A stretch of 46,606 nucleotides of DNA, taken from the NCBI GenBank assembly GCA_947571655.1, contig CANOYR010000011.1, forward strand, positions 1 through 46,606, written 5' to 3'. The notes beneath the pieces are model-generated. The model did not search any database. It had not been told where the DNA came from and saw only the letters and a program-made list of their open reading frames with translations. Source of the stretch: an uncultured Caryophanales bacterium. GTDB taxonomy: Bacteria; Bacillota_I; Bacilli_A; RF39; UBA660. Positions 34,226-42,994 of the stretch are shown here, one piece after another; position 1 is the first letter of the stretch; each line of letters begins with the position of its first letter. A program made the translations under genes and the position numbers.

Positions 34226-35707
34226 CTAAAATCTTTTCTTATAGGTAAGAACTTTTGATTCTATAATCGTATTGATCATATTGTCTTCTGTAATTGCTCG
34301 TGTCTTTTTCATTCTTCGATACAAATCTGTATATTCTTGATTCACTGTTTTTGTAAATAAATTGTTTTGATTTGTTCTTGCTTTCATAGCAGTCGTTTTG
34401 ATTGTTTCTATTGTTTCTTCTTCATTTAAAAATTTAAGTAATTTTATTTTTCCTTCGGCTCCTTCTTTTGCTTCAAAAATAGGTAGATAAAAATCATAGA
34501 AAATTTTTCTTAAATAAAGCATATCCTTTTTCTCTATGATTTGTTTTATAAAGTGCTCTTTATTAAAACAATCAAATGGAATTACTTTTTCTTTGAAATC
34601 TAATTCTAAAATGGTATTTTGATTATTTTTCATTTCTTCTAACAAAATTTCATCTGTTAATTTTTGAATTTTTTCCATTCTTGCTTTTTGGATATTTCTA
34701 TCTTCTTGGATGATTACAAGCTTTATTCTCTCTAGTATTGTAGCGATGATACCACCTCTAGTATATTTAAAACTAAAATAATTGGTTAGGTAAATGAAAC
34801 GTCTTAAAAATTTCTTTTTGTTTCTAATATTTATTAGAGATTCTTTTTCTTGAGTGATTTTCTTTTTTGTATTGGTACTCATATCACTAGTTAATAATTG
34901 GTCTAAAAGTTGAATTGTTTTATCTAGATAAGTATCACATCCACTTCCAAGAGAACAGATATGAAATTTGTGGTCTGATAACTCACTATTGATTCCTTTA
35001 ATTTCTTTTATTTTTGATGAGTCTTTTTTCTCTTCTTCTAAAAATTGGTTTATTATTTTTAAGGAGCTTTCTTTTAATGCAGGAGTATCTTCCAATTGAT
35101 AAATACGATTTAGTAATTGCTCTTCTATCTGTTTATTCGTTGTATTTCTCTCTGATGGATATTTTTCAATTTTTCGAAGTTCTTCTTTGATTTCTTCACA
35201 TAGAGTAACATTCCTTTTCGCATCTTCTACTTCTTGATTACTGTTTTCTTGAATTCTTAATTTTAAGTCTTTTCTATTAAGAATGGATTTATGAACTTCA
35301 TTTTTTAGTTCCCAAAATGGTCGTTCCATCTTTTCTATAAAGTCAATCTCATTTTTTCTAGTTTTTTTTGAGTGATTGATGTTTGATTTTTTTATATATC
35401 TAACTAAATTTCTATAGTATCGTCGATATTGATAATTGACTTCTTGAGAATTTAGATAAACCTCTTCTAATTGATTTAGTATTTGTAGACTTGTGTATCC
35501 TTCCTTGATTCCATTTCTTACAATTTTATATAAAAATTCTATTTCTTCAAAAAATACTTCTATACTTTTCTGTAATCCTTCAAATTCTTCTTCTTTTAAA
35601 GATTCAATCACTTCGCAAATTTGACTTTTTCTAACATCTTCTAAAAAGGTTCGTTTTTCTTCCTCTTCTATTTTTTCCATCATTGTTTCAAATTTAAGTT
35701 CAAACAT
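34226..35707 (-). CDS. Unknown 493-residue highly charged helical protein
   Basis: This large cytoplasmic protein has no membrane segment or recognised motif. It is rich in Glu and Lys and probably forms long helices or coiled coils (for example EEEKRTFLEDVRKSQICEV). Two cysteines and a His lie close together in HKFHICSLGSGCD, too sparse to call a metal site. It stands alone between rnc and yidD, with 90 bases on the rnc side. A similar protein from an uncultured relative is likely to be the only match, so no function is proposed. Confidence 0.6.
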   Translation of the reverse strand: MFELKFETMMEKIEEEEKRTFLEDVRKSQICEVIESLKEEEFEGLQKSIEVFFEEIEFLYKIVRNGIKEGYTSLQILNQLEEVYLNSQEVNYQYRRYYRNLVRYIKKSNINHSKKTRKNEIDFIEKMERPFWELKNEVHKSILNRKDLKLRIQENSNQEVEDAKRNVTLCEEIKEELRKIEKYPSERNTTNKQIEEQLLNRIYQLEDTPALKESSLKIINQFLEEEKKDSSKIKEIKGINSELSDHKFHICSLGSGCDTYLDKTIQLLDQLLTSDMSTNTKKKITQEKESLINIRNKKKFLRRFIYLTNYFSFKYTRGGIIATILERIKLVIIQEDRNIQKARMEKIQKLTDEILLEEMKNNQNTILELDFKEKVIPFDCFNKEHFIKQIIEKKDMLYLRKIFYDFYLPIFEAKEGAEGKIKLLKFLNEEETIETIKTTAMKARTNQNNLFTKTVNQEYTDLYRRMKKTRAITEDNMINTIIESKVLTYKKRF

Positions 35708-35841
35708 CCTTTCTCCCTCCTTTAATGATGTTTATTTTAACTAAAACCATAATCACTGTCAAGAATCGCTTTCTTCTCATTTTATTTTTATTATAAATTT
35801 TATTTTCTTTTTTTAAATCGTTTCAAAAGAAAAAGAATCTG

Positions 35842-35870
35842 TTGTAAAGAATTCAAAAAAATAGTAGAAT
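35842..35870 (+). promoter_or_regulatory. Sigma-A promoter of yidD and the substrate-binding protein
   Basis: TTGTAA (35842-35847) and TAGAAT (35865-35870) are 17 bases apart. Transcription would start close to 35877, just before the GGTGA binding site. Confidence 0.75.
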
Positions 35871-35888
35871 AGTTTTATGGTGAATTGT

Positions 35889-36134
35889 ATGAAGTACCTA
35901 CTTGTTGGATGGATTAAAATCTATCAATTGATTCCTGGACCTTGGCATAATAACTGTAGGTTTCAGCCTACTTGTTCTAATTATGCAATTGAAGCAATTC
36001 AAAGATTCGGGGCTTTTCAAGGGTCTATTTTAATGATTAAAAGAATTTTAAGATGTAATCCGTGGGGAGGGTTTGGTTATGATCCTGTGCCACAAAAAGG
36101 AGAAAAAAATGAAAAAGGGAAAATTAGTTTTTAG
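35889..36134 (+). CDS. yidD: YidD membrane protein insertion efficiency factor
   Basis: YidD helps YidC/Sec insert membrane proteins. The start ATG 35889 follows GGTGA by five bases; an ATG four codons earlier lies on the probable transcription start. The 81-residue protein has the family core: YQLIPGPWHNNCRFQPTCSN, with the conserved cysteines, then GSILMIKRILRCNPWGGFGYDPVP. It overlaps the next gene by 26 bases. yidC itself is not in the window. Confidence 0.93.
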   Translation: MKYLLVGWIKIYQLIPGPWHNNCRFQPTCSNYAIEAIQRFGAFQGSILMIKRILRCNPWGGFGYDPVPQKGEKNEKGKISF

Positions 36135-36975
36135 TATATTTTTAATACTTTGTTTATGTACAGGATGTTTAAAAAAGGATAATTTAGAAGGAATTGAGGT
36201 GGTAACCACTGCCTATCCATATGAATATATTGCCAATTATTTATATGGAAGTCATTCTTTAGTTACTTCTATTTATCCTGATGGAACAGATATTAAAAAT
36301 TATGATTTAAGTGATAAAATTATTAGCGATTATAGTAAAAAGGAATTGTTTATTTACAGTGGGTTGGGAAACGATAAAAATTTAGCATTAGAATTACTAG
36401 AAAAGAACAAAAATATGATGATTATTGATGCAACCTCTGGAATGGAAACGACTTATGGAGAAGAAGAATTATGGCTTAATCCATCTAATTTATTAATGAT
36501 TAGTCAAAATATTAGGAATGGTTTGAATGAATATATTACCAATAATTATTTAAAAAAGGAAATTGATGAGGCTTATCAAAATATTAAAATTGAGTTATCT
36601 GAGTTGGATGCTGAAATTCGATTGACTGCACAAAATGCAGCTAGAAAAACAATTGTTGTAAATAGTGATTCCCTTTTATTTTTAGAAAAATATGGATTCA
36701 CAGTAATTTCTTTAGATAATCAAAATAATGCAGTATCTGAAAAAACATTTAATGATGTAAAGGAAATGATTTTAAACGGAGAGGTTAAACATTTATTTCT
36801 TTTAGATAAAACAGAGTCTAATGAAATTATCAAAGAATTAATTGCACAAACAAAAGTAGAAACTTTTAAATATAAGGTTTTAGATAATATTACAGATACG
36901 GAACGAGATACTGGAGAAGATTATATTTCTTTAATGACTAGTAATATTGAATTGTTAAAAAATGAACTATATTAA
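36109..36975 (+). CDS. ZnuA-like substrate-binding lipoprotein lacking the metal histidines
   Basis: The start is ATG 36109 (MKKGKLVFS), with AAAAGGAG seven bases upstream. A signal peptide ends at CTGC, with lipidated Cys20. The body matches cluster A-I zinc/manganese receptors in outline: VVTTAYPYEYIANYL, then YSGLGND, and ELWLNPSNLLMISQNI. All the metal-binding histidines are replaced, as in DIKNYDL for DPHxYE, EEELWLNP for HxWLDP and VNSDSLLFLEKYG for the next His. It therefore probably does not bind zinc. No ABC permease or ATPase gene is adjacent; instead it is coupled to yidD. Confidence 0.75.
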   Translation: MKKGKLVFSIFLILCLCTGCLKKDNLEGIEVVTTAYPYEYIANYLYGSHSLVTSIYPDGTDIKNYDLSDKIISDYSKKELFIYSGLGNDKNLALELLEKNKNMMIIDATSGMETTYGEEELWLNPSNLLMISQNIRNGLNEYITNNYLKKEIDEAYQNIKIELSELDAEIRLTAQNAARKTIVVNSDSLLFLEKYGFTVISLDNQNNAVSEKTFNDVKEMILNGEVKHLFLLDKTESNEIIKELIAQTKVETFKYKVLDNITDTERDTGEDYISLMTSNIELLKNELY

Positions 36976-37006
36976 AAAACTACTGATTCATGATTCAGTA
37001 GTTTTT
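36975..37006. terminator. Bidirectional terminator between the lipoprotein and Tim44-like genes
   Basis: AAAAACTACTGA and TCAGTAGTTTTT form a stem of 12 pairs with T tracts on both strands. It ends just two bases before the Tim44-like stop codon. Confidence 0.85.
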
Positions 37007-37008
37007 AT

Positions 37009-37692
37009 TTATCTTGATAGTGGCTTGTCTTCTTTCGCAATGATTACCCAATGAAATTTTCTATTAACAATGTTAGAACCGCACCGAATACATTGATTTC
37101 TTAGAATAATATCGGTTATATAACCACAAGCTGGACATGCAACGCTTTCTTTTGGAGTATGTCTCTTTACTAAGGTAATTATATATTCCTTTTCGAATCT
37201 TCTTGTTTTGCTTCCTCCAATGACTCTGTTTTCATTTCCTATTTTTTCTTGACTTCCTGTTTGTGGAGACATATCTAACATGTATTCAATAAATGATATT
37301 TTCATCCATACTTTCGCAATTTCTGTACCATCTTTATTAATCAGACTGATTAGACGAGAAAAGACTGGCTTTATATCGGTAACAATATTTTTTATTTGAC
37401 GATCTTTACTTATTTTAATTTCTCTTAAATAATTATTATAAATATTGTCTGATAGAACATCTTTTAGAAATTCATATCTTTCTTTTTGTACTCCATCAAT
37501 GATATCTCGATATAACTCATAGATAGCCATCGCAAATTTATCTCTGTTATAATTTTTTCCGATGTCTTTTAAATAACGGTTGGATACTTCCATAAACTGG
37601 CTTTCTTTACTAGACAGACGAATTAATAAAAAAATACAAACAATAGTTATAATAGAAAAAATGATAATTCCTCCAATAAAGAATATCATCAT
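37009..37692 (-). CDS. Tim44-like membrane protein with a zinc ribbon
   Basis: The 227-residue protein has one N-terminal membrane segment, a Tim44-like domain (LKDVLSDNIYNNYLREIKIS, then ITLVKRH) and a C-terminal zinc ribbon with CPACGY and CIRCGS. Tim44-like domains bind membranes or unfolded chains. The domain order suggests an inner-face anchored assembly factor. The ATG overlaps the stop of the thioredoxin-like gene as ATGA, so the two are translated together. A role in membrane protein quality control is inference. Confidence 0.72.
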   Translation of the reverse strand: MMIFFIGGIIIFSIITIVCIFLLIRLSSKESQFMEVSNRYLKDIGKNYNRDKFAMAIYELYRDIIDGVQKERYEFLKDVLSDNIYNNYLREIKISKDRQIKNIVTDIKPVFSRLISLINKDGTEIAKVWMKISFIEYMLDMSPQTGSQEKIGNENRVIGGSKTRRFEKEYIITLVKRHTPKESVACPACGYITDIILRNQCIRCGSNIVNRKFHWVIIAKEDKPLSR

Positions 37693-38306
37693 ATGCGGTG
37701 TCTCCTTTCATAAATCATAATTAAAATTGTAGCAAGTCCAATCACAGTTCCAATAGAAATCAGTATGATACTTGCTCTATATTTTGAATTTAATGGTTTT
37801 TGTTGGGTATTGGTAGAAGAAGTTTGTATTGGTCCCATTTCTTCAATTGTATAGTCGTCATTTTCCTTATATTCGATAGGATTTCCTTCTAAATCTGTAC
37901 GATATCCAATATTTAAAATCGTTGTTCCAAATTTATTCTCATATTCTTTTAGGGAATATTCATATACATTTTTTTGCATTTGTGATTTTTTACTTTGGGA
38001 AAACCCTAAGTAGGTCTTATCACCAATAATTGTAAACGGAACTCCACTTTCTGTTACTTCATATATAGCCTTTGCCTGATTCATTAAGCTAAGGTTAGCA
38101 TCACTAGATATTTCATATTTATAAATTCTCATATTGGGATATCTTTGTTTTAGTGCTTCTAAATAGGCTTTTTCTTGACTGCAAAAATTACAATCATCGC
38201 TATAAAAGAAATAAACATTTACTTCATTCATCGCATATCCATGGATTGGAAAAATGAATAGGAAAAGAGTTAAAATTAGAATCCAAGTTTTTTTCACTTC
38301 AATCAC
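37689..38306 (-). CDS. Exported thioredoxin-fold protein with a CxxC motif
   Basis: A signal peptide (residues 5-25) is followed by a thioredoxin-like domain with FFYSDDCNFCSQEKAYLEAL, in which the two cysteines form a CxxC redox site. VPFTIIGDKTYLGF resembles the cis-proline loop. A linker and a C-terminal membrane segment (ASIILISIGTVIGLATILIM) place it on the outer face of the membrane. It probably oxidises or reduces disulphides in exported proteins. It is translationally coupled to the Tim44-like gene. Confidence 0.8.
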   Translation of the reverse strand: MIEVKKTWILILTLFLFIFPIHGYAMNEVNVYFFYSDDCNFCSQEKAYLEALKQRYPNMRIYKYEISSDANLSLMNQAKAIYEVTESGVPFTIIGDKTYLGFSQSKKSQMQKNVYEYSLKEYENKFGTTILNIGYRTDLEGNPIEYKENDDYTIEEMGPIQTSSTNTQQKPLNSKYRASIILISIGTVIGLATILIMIYERRHRI

Positions 38307-38363
38307 CCTACTTTTCTATTGATATTATATCATAGTTCAGTTAGATGGACAAAGAAAAAAGAA

Positions 38364-39116
38364 TCAATTCGTTTTATTGATTCCTTCTATTGTTTCTAAT
38401 TCTTTTTGACATGGGTCATAAATAGAATTAAAAATATCAATATCGTTTACAATCATGTACATTTTTTTTAAGAAATCTTTTGTTTCTTGAATGGTATCAA
38501 TTGCCTCATCTTCATTCATTACATTTTCTACCATTAAAAGAGTTTTTTCCTCAGATTTCTGCTTTGACCAATAAGGGCATAAGCTAGGACCTGCTAATGA
38601 GTAGAAATCTAATTGTTGCTTTAAAAAGTAAGGGCTTGTGTCTATTAGAATTGCCCCGATTTTGGCAAATTGAGCGAATTCTCTTAAGTATAGTACTATT
38701 TCTGAACTTGAACTCTTAAGATAAAGATTGCTATTTGGATACTTATTAATTATCTTGGTTACTTCCTCTACAAATCGTTTGTTATCTTTTCCATGCTCCC
38801 CCATTGTGAAGATGAATGATTTTAGATCATTTTGAAATTGGTGAAGTGTTTCTTCTAATGTCATAATTTGTTCTGGATTTACTCTTGTTCCAATATTATA
38901 ATTTTTTAATTGTCTTAGAGTTGAATCTTTAATTTTAATATTGGGAAATTTTTTTAGAGTATCCCCTGTTGCAATTACAATTTGATGATCTTTTGTCATA
39001 TTGAGATTTAAACTAATTCCAGATAGGTCTTTATTGGATAAGGCGAGGGAAATTCCTTTTTCAGTATTTAAAGCTGTATTCTTGCTTCCAATGCCATTTT
39101 TTATAATATAATCCAT
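38364..39116 (-). CDS. Glycerophosphodiesterase-like pseudoenzyme
   Basis: The N-terminal 75 residues follow the GDPD pattern: KNTALNTEKGISLALSNKD, then ISLNLNMTKDHQIVIATGDT, then TLRQLKNYN and MTLEETLHQF. In active enzymes these positions hold HRG, ExD and HD, which bind the metal and cut the diester. Here they read KNG, SLN and TG, so catalysis is very unlikely. The rest, about 170 residues, keeps the barrel-like order. No secretion signal is seen. It stands alone between the thioredoxin-like and DUF1848 genes. Confidence 0.65.
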   Translation of the reverse strand: MDYIIKNGIGSKNTALNTEKGISLALSNKDLSGISLNLNMTKDHQIVIATGDTLKKFPNIKIKDSTLRQLKNYNIGTRVNPEQIMTLEETLHQFQNDLKSFIFTMGEHGKDNKRFVEEVTKIINKYPNSNLYLKSSSSEIVLYLREFAQFAKIGAILIDTSPYFLKQQLDFYSLAGPSLCPYWSKQKSEEKTLLMVENVMNEDEAIDTIQETKDFLKKMYMIVNDIDIFNSIYDPCQKELETIEGINKTN

Positions 39117-39175
39117 AATTTCCTCCTACCATACTATATGAATTTTATTGTTATCTGTTCACTTTTTGAACCTCT

Positions 39176-40063
39176 TTATTTTGTTCTTCTTTTTATTATA
39201 TCCTCTTTTTCTAATGCTCCTATTAATAAGGTAGAATCTTCTATGTGGTGGGAAAAATTATCGTTTACTTTTTTTTCATCATAATTTGCATAGCAATATT
39301 TACAAAAATGTTGACATGAATTGTAAACTCCTATATCAACCATCTGTACACAATTGCATTTTTTTCCTTTTCGGGCAGTCCAATTTTTATATGTTTTTAA
39401 AGTCTTTTTAAAAGCAAGTTCGTGAGACAGACAATCTTCTTTTTTGAAACCATATTCGATTAGGTTTCTATCTTCAAAACAAGTTTGGACAGTCATTCCA
39501 TTTTTTTTTGCACTCTTACTGAAGTTTTTACCAATTTTCTCATAATCTTCTTCTTTCAATAATTTATTATTCAGAATATTTTTATTTTTTCTAACGTTTT
39601 TATAATCATCCATAAAGGAAATAATCAAGTGTTTTACATATCCATTTAATAAAGTACATAATTTATCAAAAGCCTTTATATGATATTCCACTGTATATTT
39701 ATCATTAATTAATATTGGATCATACCGAATATATAAATTTTCAATTCCAATGATGTCTGATAGTTTTTTTATTGCTTCAATTATGTTCTTTTTACATGGA
39801 ACATTAGGTTCTATGTCATTTTTATAAGGAGTCAAAGTCACATGAAATAGAATTGGATGGTTAATTTCTGTTAATTCTTCTAAAATGGGAATGGGATTTT
39901 TTGTACAAAATAGGATTAAATCGACGTCTTTAAAATAAATTCTATTTACTAGTTTCTGATAGAATGGATTTCTAACATCTACAAAGCCTTCTTTATAACG
40001 ATTCATAAACCATTTGGAATAGAATGCTACAATATCTGTTCTACCACTTACATTGAGAATCAT
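39176..40063 (-). CDS. DUF1848 radical-SAM-like iron-sulphur protein
   Basis: The start is ATG 40063 (MILNVSGRTD), with AAGGAG nine bases upstream; an earlier ATG directly touches that site. The 295-residue protein shows the DUF1848 pattern: SGRTDIVAFYSKWFMNRYKEG, then ILFCTKNPIPIL, FHVTLTPY, and IRYDPI. A C-terminal cysteine group, CNCVQMVDIG followed by CQHFCKYCYANY, resembles an iron-sulphur cluster site. The biochemical reaction is unknown. It is the last gene before the decayed stretch at 40064-40674. Confidence 0.8.
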   Translation of the reverse strand: MILNVSGRTDIVAFYSKWFMNRYKEGFVDVRNPFYQKLVNRIYFKDVDLILFCTKNPIPILEELTEINHPILFHVTLTPYKNDIEPNVPCKKNIIEAIKKLSDIIGIENLYIRYDPILINDKYTVEYHIKAFDKLCTLLNGYVKHLIISFMDDYKNVRKNKNILNNKLLKEEDYEKIGKNFSKSAKKNGMTVQTCFEDRNLIEYGFKKEDCLSHELAFKKTLKTYKNWTARKGKKCNCVQMVDIGVYNSCQHFCKYCYANYDEKKVNDNFSHHIEDSTLLIGALEKEDIIKRRTK

Positions 40064-40674
40064 AAATTTCATCTCCTTAAAATTTTTGTTAATCAATACC
40101 AATTTAAACCTTATGTTCAATCTATTTATTATTGAACGGAGTTATCATAATTCTATTCTTAATTTTCTTATATTTTTTATGATACATCGTTTATTGTTCA
40201 TTTTTATTCATCAATTTTAAATTCTACTACAATCCATTTATTATTTACTTCTTTTACAAGTCTATATTCCTCATTTTTTAGTTACTTATGTGCTATTTAA
40301 AAATTCTGTTTTTCTATTAAAATTATTTTAAGTATATCATAATATGATATTGGTTATAAAGATTTTAATAAAGTTTATTAGATTCATAATCTTTTCATAA
40401 AATATATTTTTTATAGAAGTACCAAAGATTTTATTTATCTTTAAGCATTTAAAAGAATAATAATACTTATATTATGAGTATAGAAAAAAAACTCACAAAC
40501 CATTTTTTGGTATGTGAGAATTTATTTCAATGGTACGATTACCAATAGGGTTATGCACACCAAATATTAAACAACTCATTTGTATTTGATGTATAAATTA
40601 TAACGCCAATTTTCTTATCAAACAATATATTTTAAATTTTTGTTTATATTTCTTGAAGTTTCTAATATAAGACA
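40064..40674. other. Gene-poor stretch with short coding-like remnants
   Basis: About 600 bases hold no complete gene. Two minus-strand fragments look coding: 40204-40281 (EEYRLVKEVNNKWIVVEF and then KIDE) and roughly 40551-40635 (KKIGVIIYTSNTNELFN and WCA), both ending in proper stops. They have no starts and are probably remnants of lost genes. A terminator at 40484-40518 lies between them. Confidence 0.4.
40484..40518 (-). terminator. Terminator downstream of the HAM1-like gene
   Basis: CTCACA and TGTGAG, extended by partly paired bases, form a hairpin at 40492-40518, followed on the minus strand by eight T residues. It probably ends the WYL-SIS-HAM1 transcript. Confidence 0.75.
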
Positions 40675-41295
40675 TTAGTTAGTATTCATATCTTTTACCA
40701 ATCTTTTTGAATTTTTATAATTACTTATATACCACTCTATAAATTCATCTGTAGCACTAGTTCTATTATCAGGTCTATTATTTCTTTCTTCATCTGACAT
40801 TTCAGCTAAAGTTTTACTACAATTCATTGGTATAAACACAAACCATAAATTTGATTTAGCTCTTTTGTTTTGTTCTCCTCTTATTTCATGTGAAAGTGTA
40901 CCTTTGCTAACTCCGAAGAATTGAAAATAATCATTGCCATCAAAGAATGTTAAGCAATCAAGAAAATAGCAATTCCTATTCTGAGTTTGTTTCATTATTT
41001 CTAATAGCTCTACAATATTTGATGAAATACCACTTCTTTTAACAAAAGCACCAGGATATCCAGGATTGCTAGGATAATCTTCTATATAAAAACCAGAATC
41101 AGCAACAAAAACAGGTGTTCCTAATATTTCAAATGATTGCCTAGCTTTTTCTTTTGATATAAATTCTATATCATTAATATCTGGTTCTTCTAAATCACAT
41201 TTAAAATAATCTATTGTGATTCCCGCATTTTCAAACTTTTCTTTTACAGAAACATATTTACCATAATTTCCAGTTATATAAGTTAAGTTTTCCAT
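40675..41295 (-). CDS. HAM1/ITPase-like nucleotide pyrophosphatase
   Basis: The family hydrolyses non-canonical purine NTPs such as ITP and XTP. The 206-residue protein has the N-terminal phosphate-binding segment TYITGNYGKYVSVKEKF, the metal site region VADSGFYIEDYPSNPGYPGAF, and KTLAEMSDEERNNRPDNRTSA near the end. The substrate pocket residues differ from the housekeeping enzyme, so the substrate could be another nucleotide. It starts one base after the SIS gene, and its ribosome binding site lies inside that gene, so the two are translated together. It is in the accessory right arm. Confidence 0.75.
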   Translation of the reverse strand: MENLTYITGNYGKYVSVKEKFENAGITIDYFKCDLEEPDINDIEFISKEKARQSFEILGTPVFVADSGFYIEDYPSNPGYPGAFVKRSGISSNIVELLEIMKQTQNRNCYFLDCLTFFDGNDYFQFFGVSKGTLSHEIRGEQNKRAKSNLWFVFIPMNCSKTLAEMSDEERNNRPDNRTSATDEFIEWYISNYKNSKRLVKDMNTN

Positions 41296-41296
41296 A

Positions 41297-42379
41297 TTAC
41301 ATTTCTCCTTTATATTTATATAATTTTTTTACTACTTGTGGATTATATTCAGGCATTGTAAGATTGATACCTTTATCTTCTGCTACTTTTTTAGATAAAA
41401 AATACATTTGTAAAGCTAAATAATATTCTTTCCAAAATATGCTTACATCTTCATCTAAAGTGTGAAATAAGAAAATATTAGGATATTCTTGTGTTAATAT
41501 TGGTAATAATTCATTATCTAAGTTCTTCATTTGATGTGTTAAATAAATAATAGGACTTTCAGGATTTTGAAATAGTAAATTGCTTCTACCATGACAATAT
41601 GACCCTTTATCATGAACAACAACACCAGAAGTTCCTGTTTCTATCATATTAGATTCTAAAATAGAAGATGAACAAGTTGTGTCATACCCTGACATAATTT
41701 GGATTAAATTTGTATCTTTGAAATTGAAGTCAAGATTATTAATTCGATTTTTACTTTTTTCTAATAATTGTTTCAATTTCTCATTTATTTTTGCCAAATC
41801 TTCGCTTGATAATTCCGACTTTTTTTCTTCTTTTAATATACTTAGTTCTAAAAACATTAACATGGGTGCAAGTGTAGGAATAATTGAAATAAAACTTTTT
41901 TCTCGTTCTTTATATTTACCATTACTCCAATAAAGAATATCAAATAAAGATGCTGATTCATTTTTGAAATAACCTGAGTCATGTGTGTAATCATCTTCTT
42001 GATGGACATATTCACTGGTAATTAAATACCCACTGCCAGGGAAATCTCTAAGTATATCTAATACTCCATTTGACTTGCCACTACTAGAAAGTACAATTAA
42101 ATTTTTAAATTGATTAATATTTCCTTTATAAAAATAATCTCTTGGTTCGATTACCTCACATAAAGTTTCTCTTGATTCTAAGAACATTTTAAGATAATAA
42201 GCTACAGCTTTAGAACCTCCAGTTGCAACAATTAATGTAGGAACATTTCTAAATAAATATCCTGCTTGTCTACTAAACCCAAAATTGGTAAATAAATTAG
42301 GATCATTTATTTGTAATAATCTTTCTTCAATTTTTGAAAAATTAATTTCAGTTTCTTCAGTATGTTTGTGATTTATCAT
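41297..42379 (-). CDS. SIS-domain protein (GlmS-isomerase-like)
   Basis: The 360-residue protein has two SIS-type domains, found in enzymes or regulators that bind phosphosugars. Signs are LIVATGGSKAVAYYL near residue 50, LIVLSSSGKSNGVLDILRD, and in the second half IETGTSGVVVHDKGSYCHGRSN. The layout resembles the isomerase half of GlmS, without the glutamine amidotransferase domain. AAAGGAGA lies nine bases before ATG 42379. It follows the WYL regulator by 57 bases and precedes the HAM1-like gene by one. The true substrate is unknown. Confidence 0.78.
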   Translation of the reverse strand: MINHKHTEETEINFSKIEERLLQINDPNLFTNFGFSRQAGYLFRNVPTLIVATGGSKAVAYYLKMFLESRETLCEVIEPRDYFYKGNINQFKNLIVLSSSGKSNGVLDILRDFPGSGYLITSEYVHQEDDYTHDSGYFKNESASLFDILYWSNGKYKEREKSFISIIPTLAPMLMFLELSILKEEKKSELSSEDLAKINEKLKQLLEKSKNRINNLDFNFKDTNLIQIMSGYDTTCSSSILESNMIETGTSGVVVHDKGSYCHGRSNLLFQNPESPIIYLTHQMKNLDNELLPILTQEYPNIFLFHTLDEDVSIFWKEYYLALQMYFLSKKVAEDKGINLTMPEYNPQVVKKLYKYKGEM

Positions 42380-42436
42380 AATAAAATCTCTCCTTTTTCT
42401 AGTTATAGAATAACAAAAGAAGAGGTAATATATATG

Positions 42437-42916
42437 TCAGTTATAAAAATTTTCTAAAATTTCTATTGATTTAATTCTATTAATGTAAAAATGTCTTATT
42501 TCTTGCTTTTTTTCACAGTAAGCGGCAACTCCCCATTCATTTCCTAAAAGAATTAAATCATAGGGATGAATAGTTCTTTTTGAAGCACTTTTCTCATCTT
42601 TAGAATAATACTCTATAAAACATTTTCTTTTTTCTTTTATAGCTCTATTAATTAAGTTAAATAAATCTTTGTTTTTAATATTTATAGCATTTGGTGTTAT
42701 AAATCTTTTAGGAACATTTATATTTTGATTTAATACATAACCACCATAAGGCCCTTTAATAGTATCAATAAAAATCCCAGCTTTTTCTATTTCTTCTTTA
42801 TAAACTCTAATCATTCTTTGAGTAACTTCTAGTTTCTCTGATAACTCTTTTATACTATATTTTCTTCCTGAACTTAAATATTCAAGCATAGTAAGAACAT
42901 TACTAATTTTAGACAT
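42437..42916 (-). CDS. HTH-WYL transcription regulator
   Basis: The start is ATG 42916 (MSKISNVLTML), with AGGAGGTG four bases upstream. The 159-residue protein has an N-terminal DeoR-type helix-turn-helix (YSIKELSEKLEVTQRMIRVY) and a C-terminal WYL domain (HPYDLILLGNEWGVAAYCEK), in which the family Trp-Tyr-Leu is Trp-Gly-Val. WYL domains often sense nucleic acid or nucleotides and control phage defence or stress genes. It probably regulates its own operon with the SIS and HAM1-like genes. Confidence 0.82.
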   Translation of the reverse strand: MSKISNVLTMLEYLSSGRKYSIKELSEKLEVTQRMIRVYKEEIEKAGIFIDTIKGPYGGYVLNQNINVPKRFITPNAINIKNKDLFNLINRAIKEKRKCFIEYYSKDEKSASKRTIHPYDLILLGNEWGVAAYCEKKQEIRHFYINRIKSIEILENFYN

Positions 42917-42994
42917 ATAGCACCTCCTAAATTTAATAAACACCTATCATAAATAATATAAAAGATAATTTTCTTTCTTTTTAATTATTGAAAT

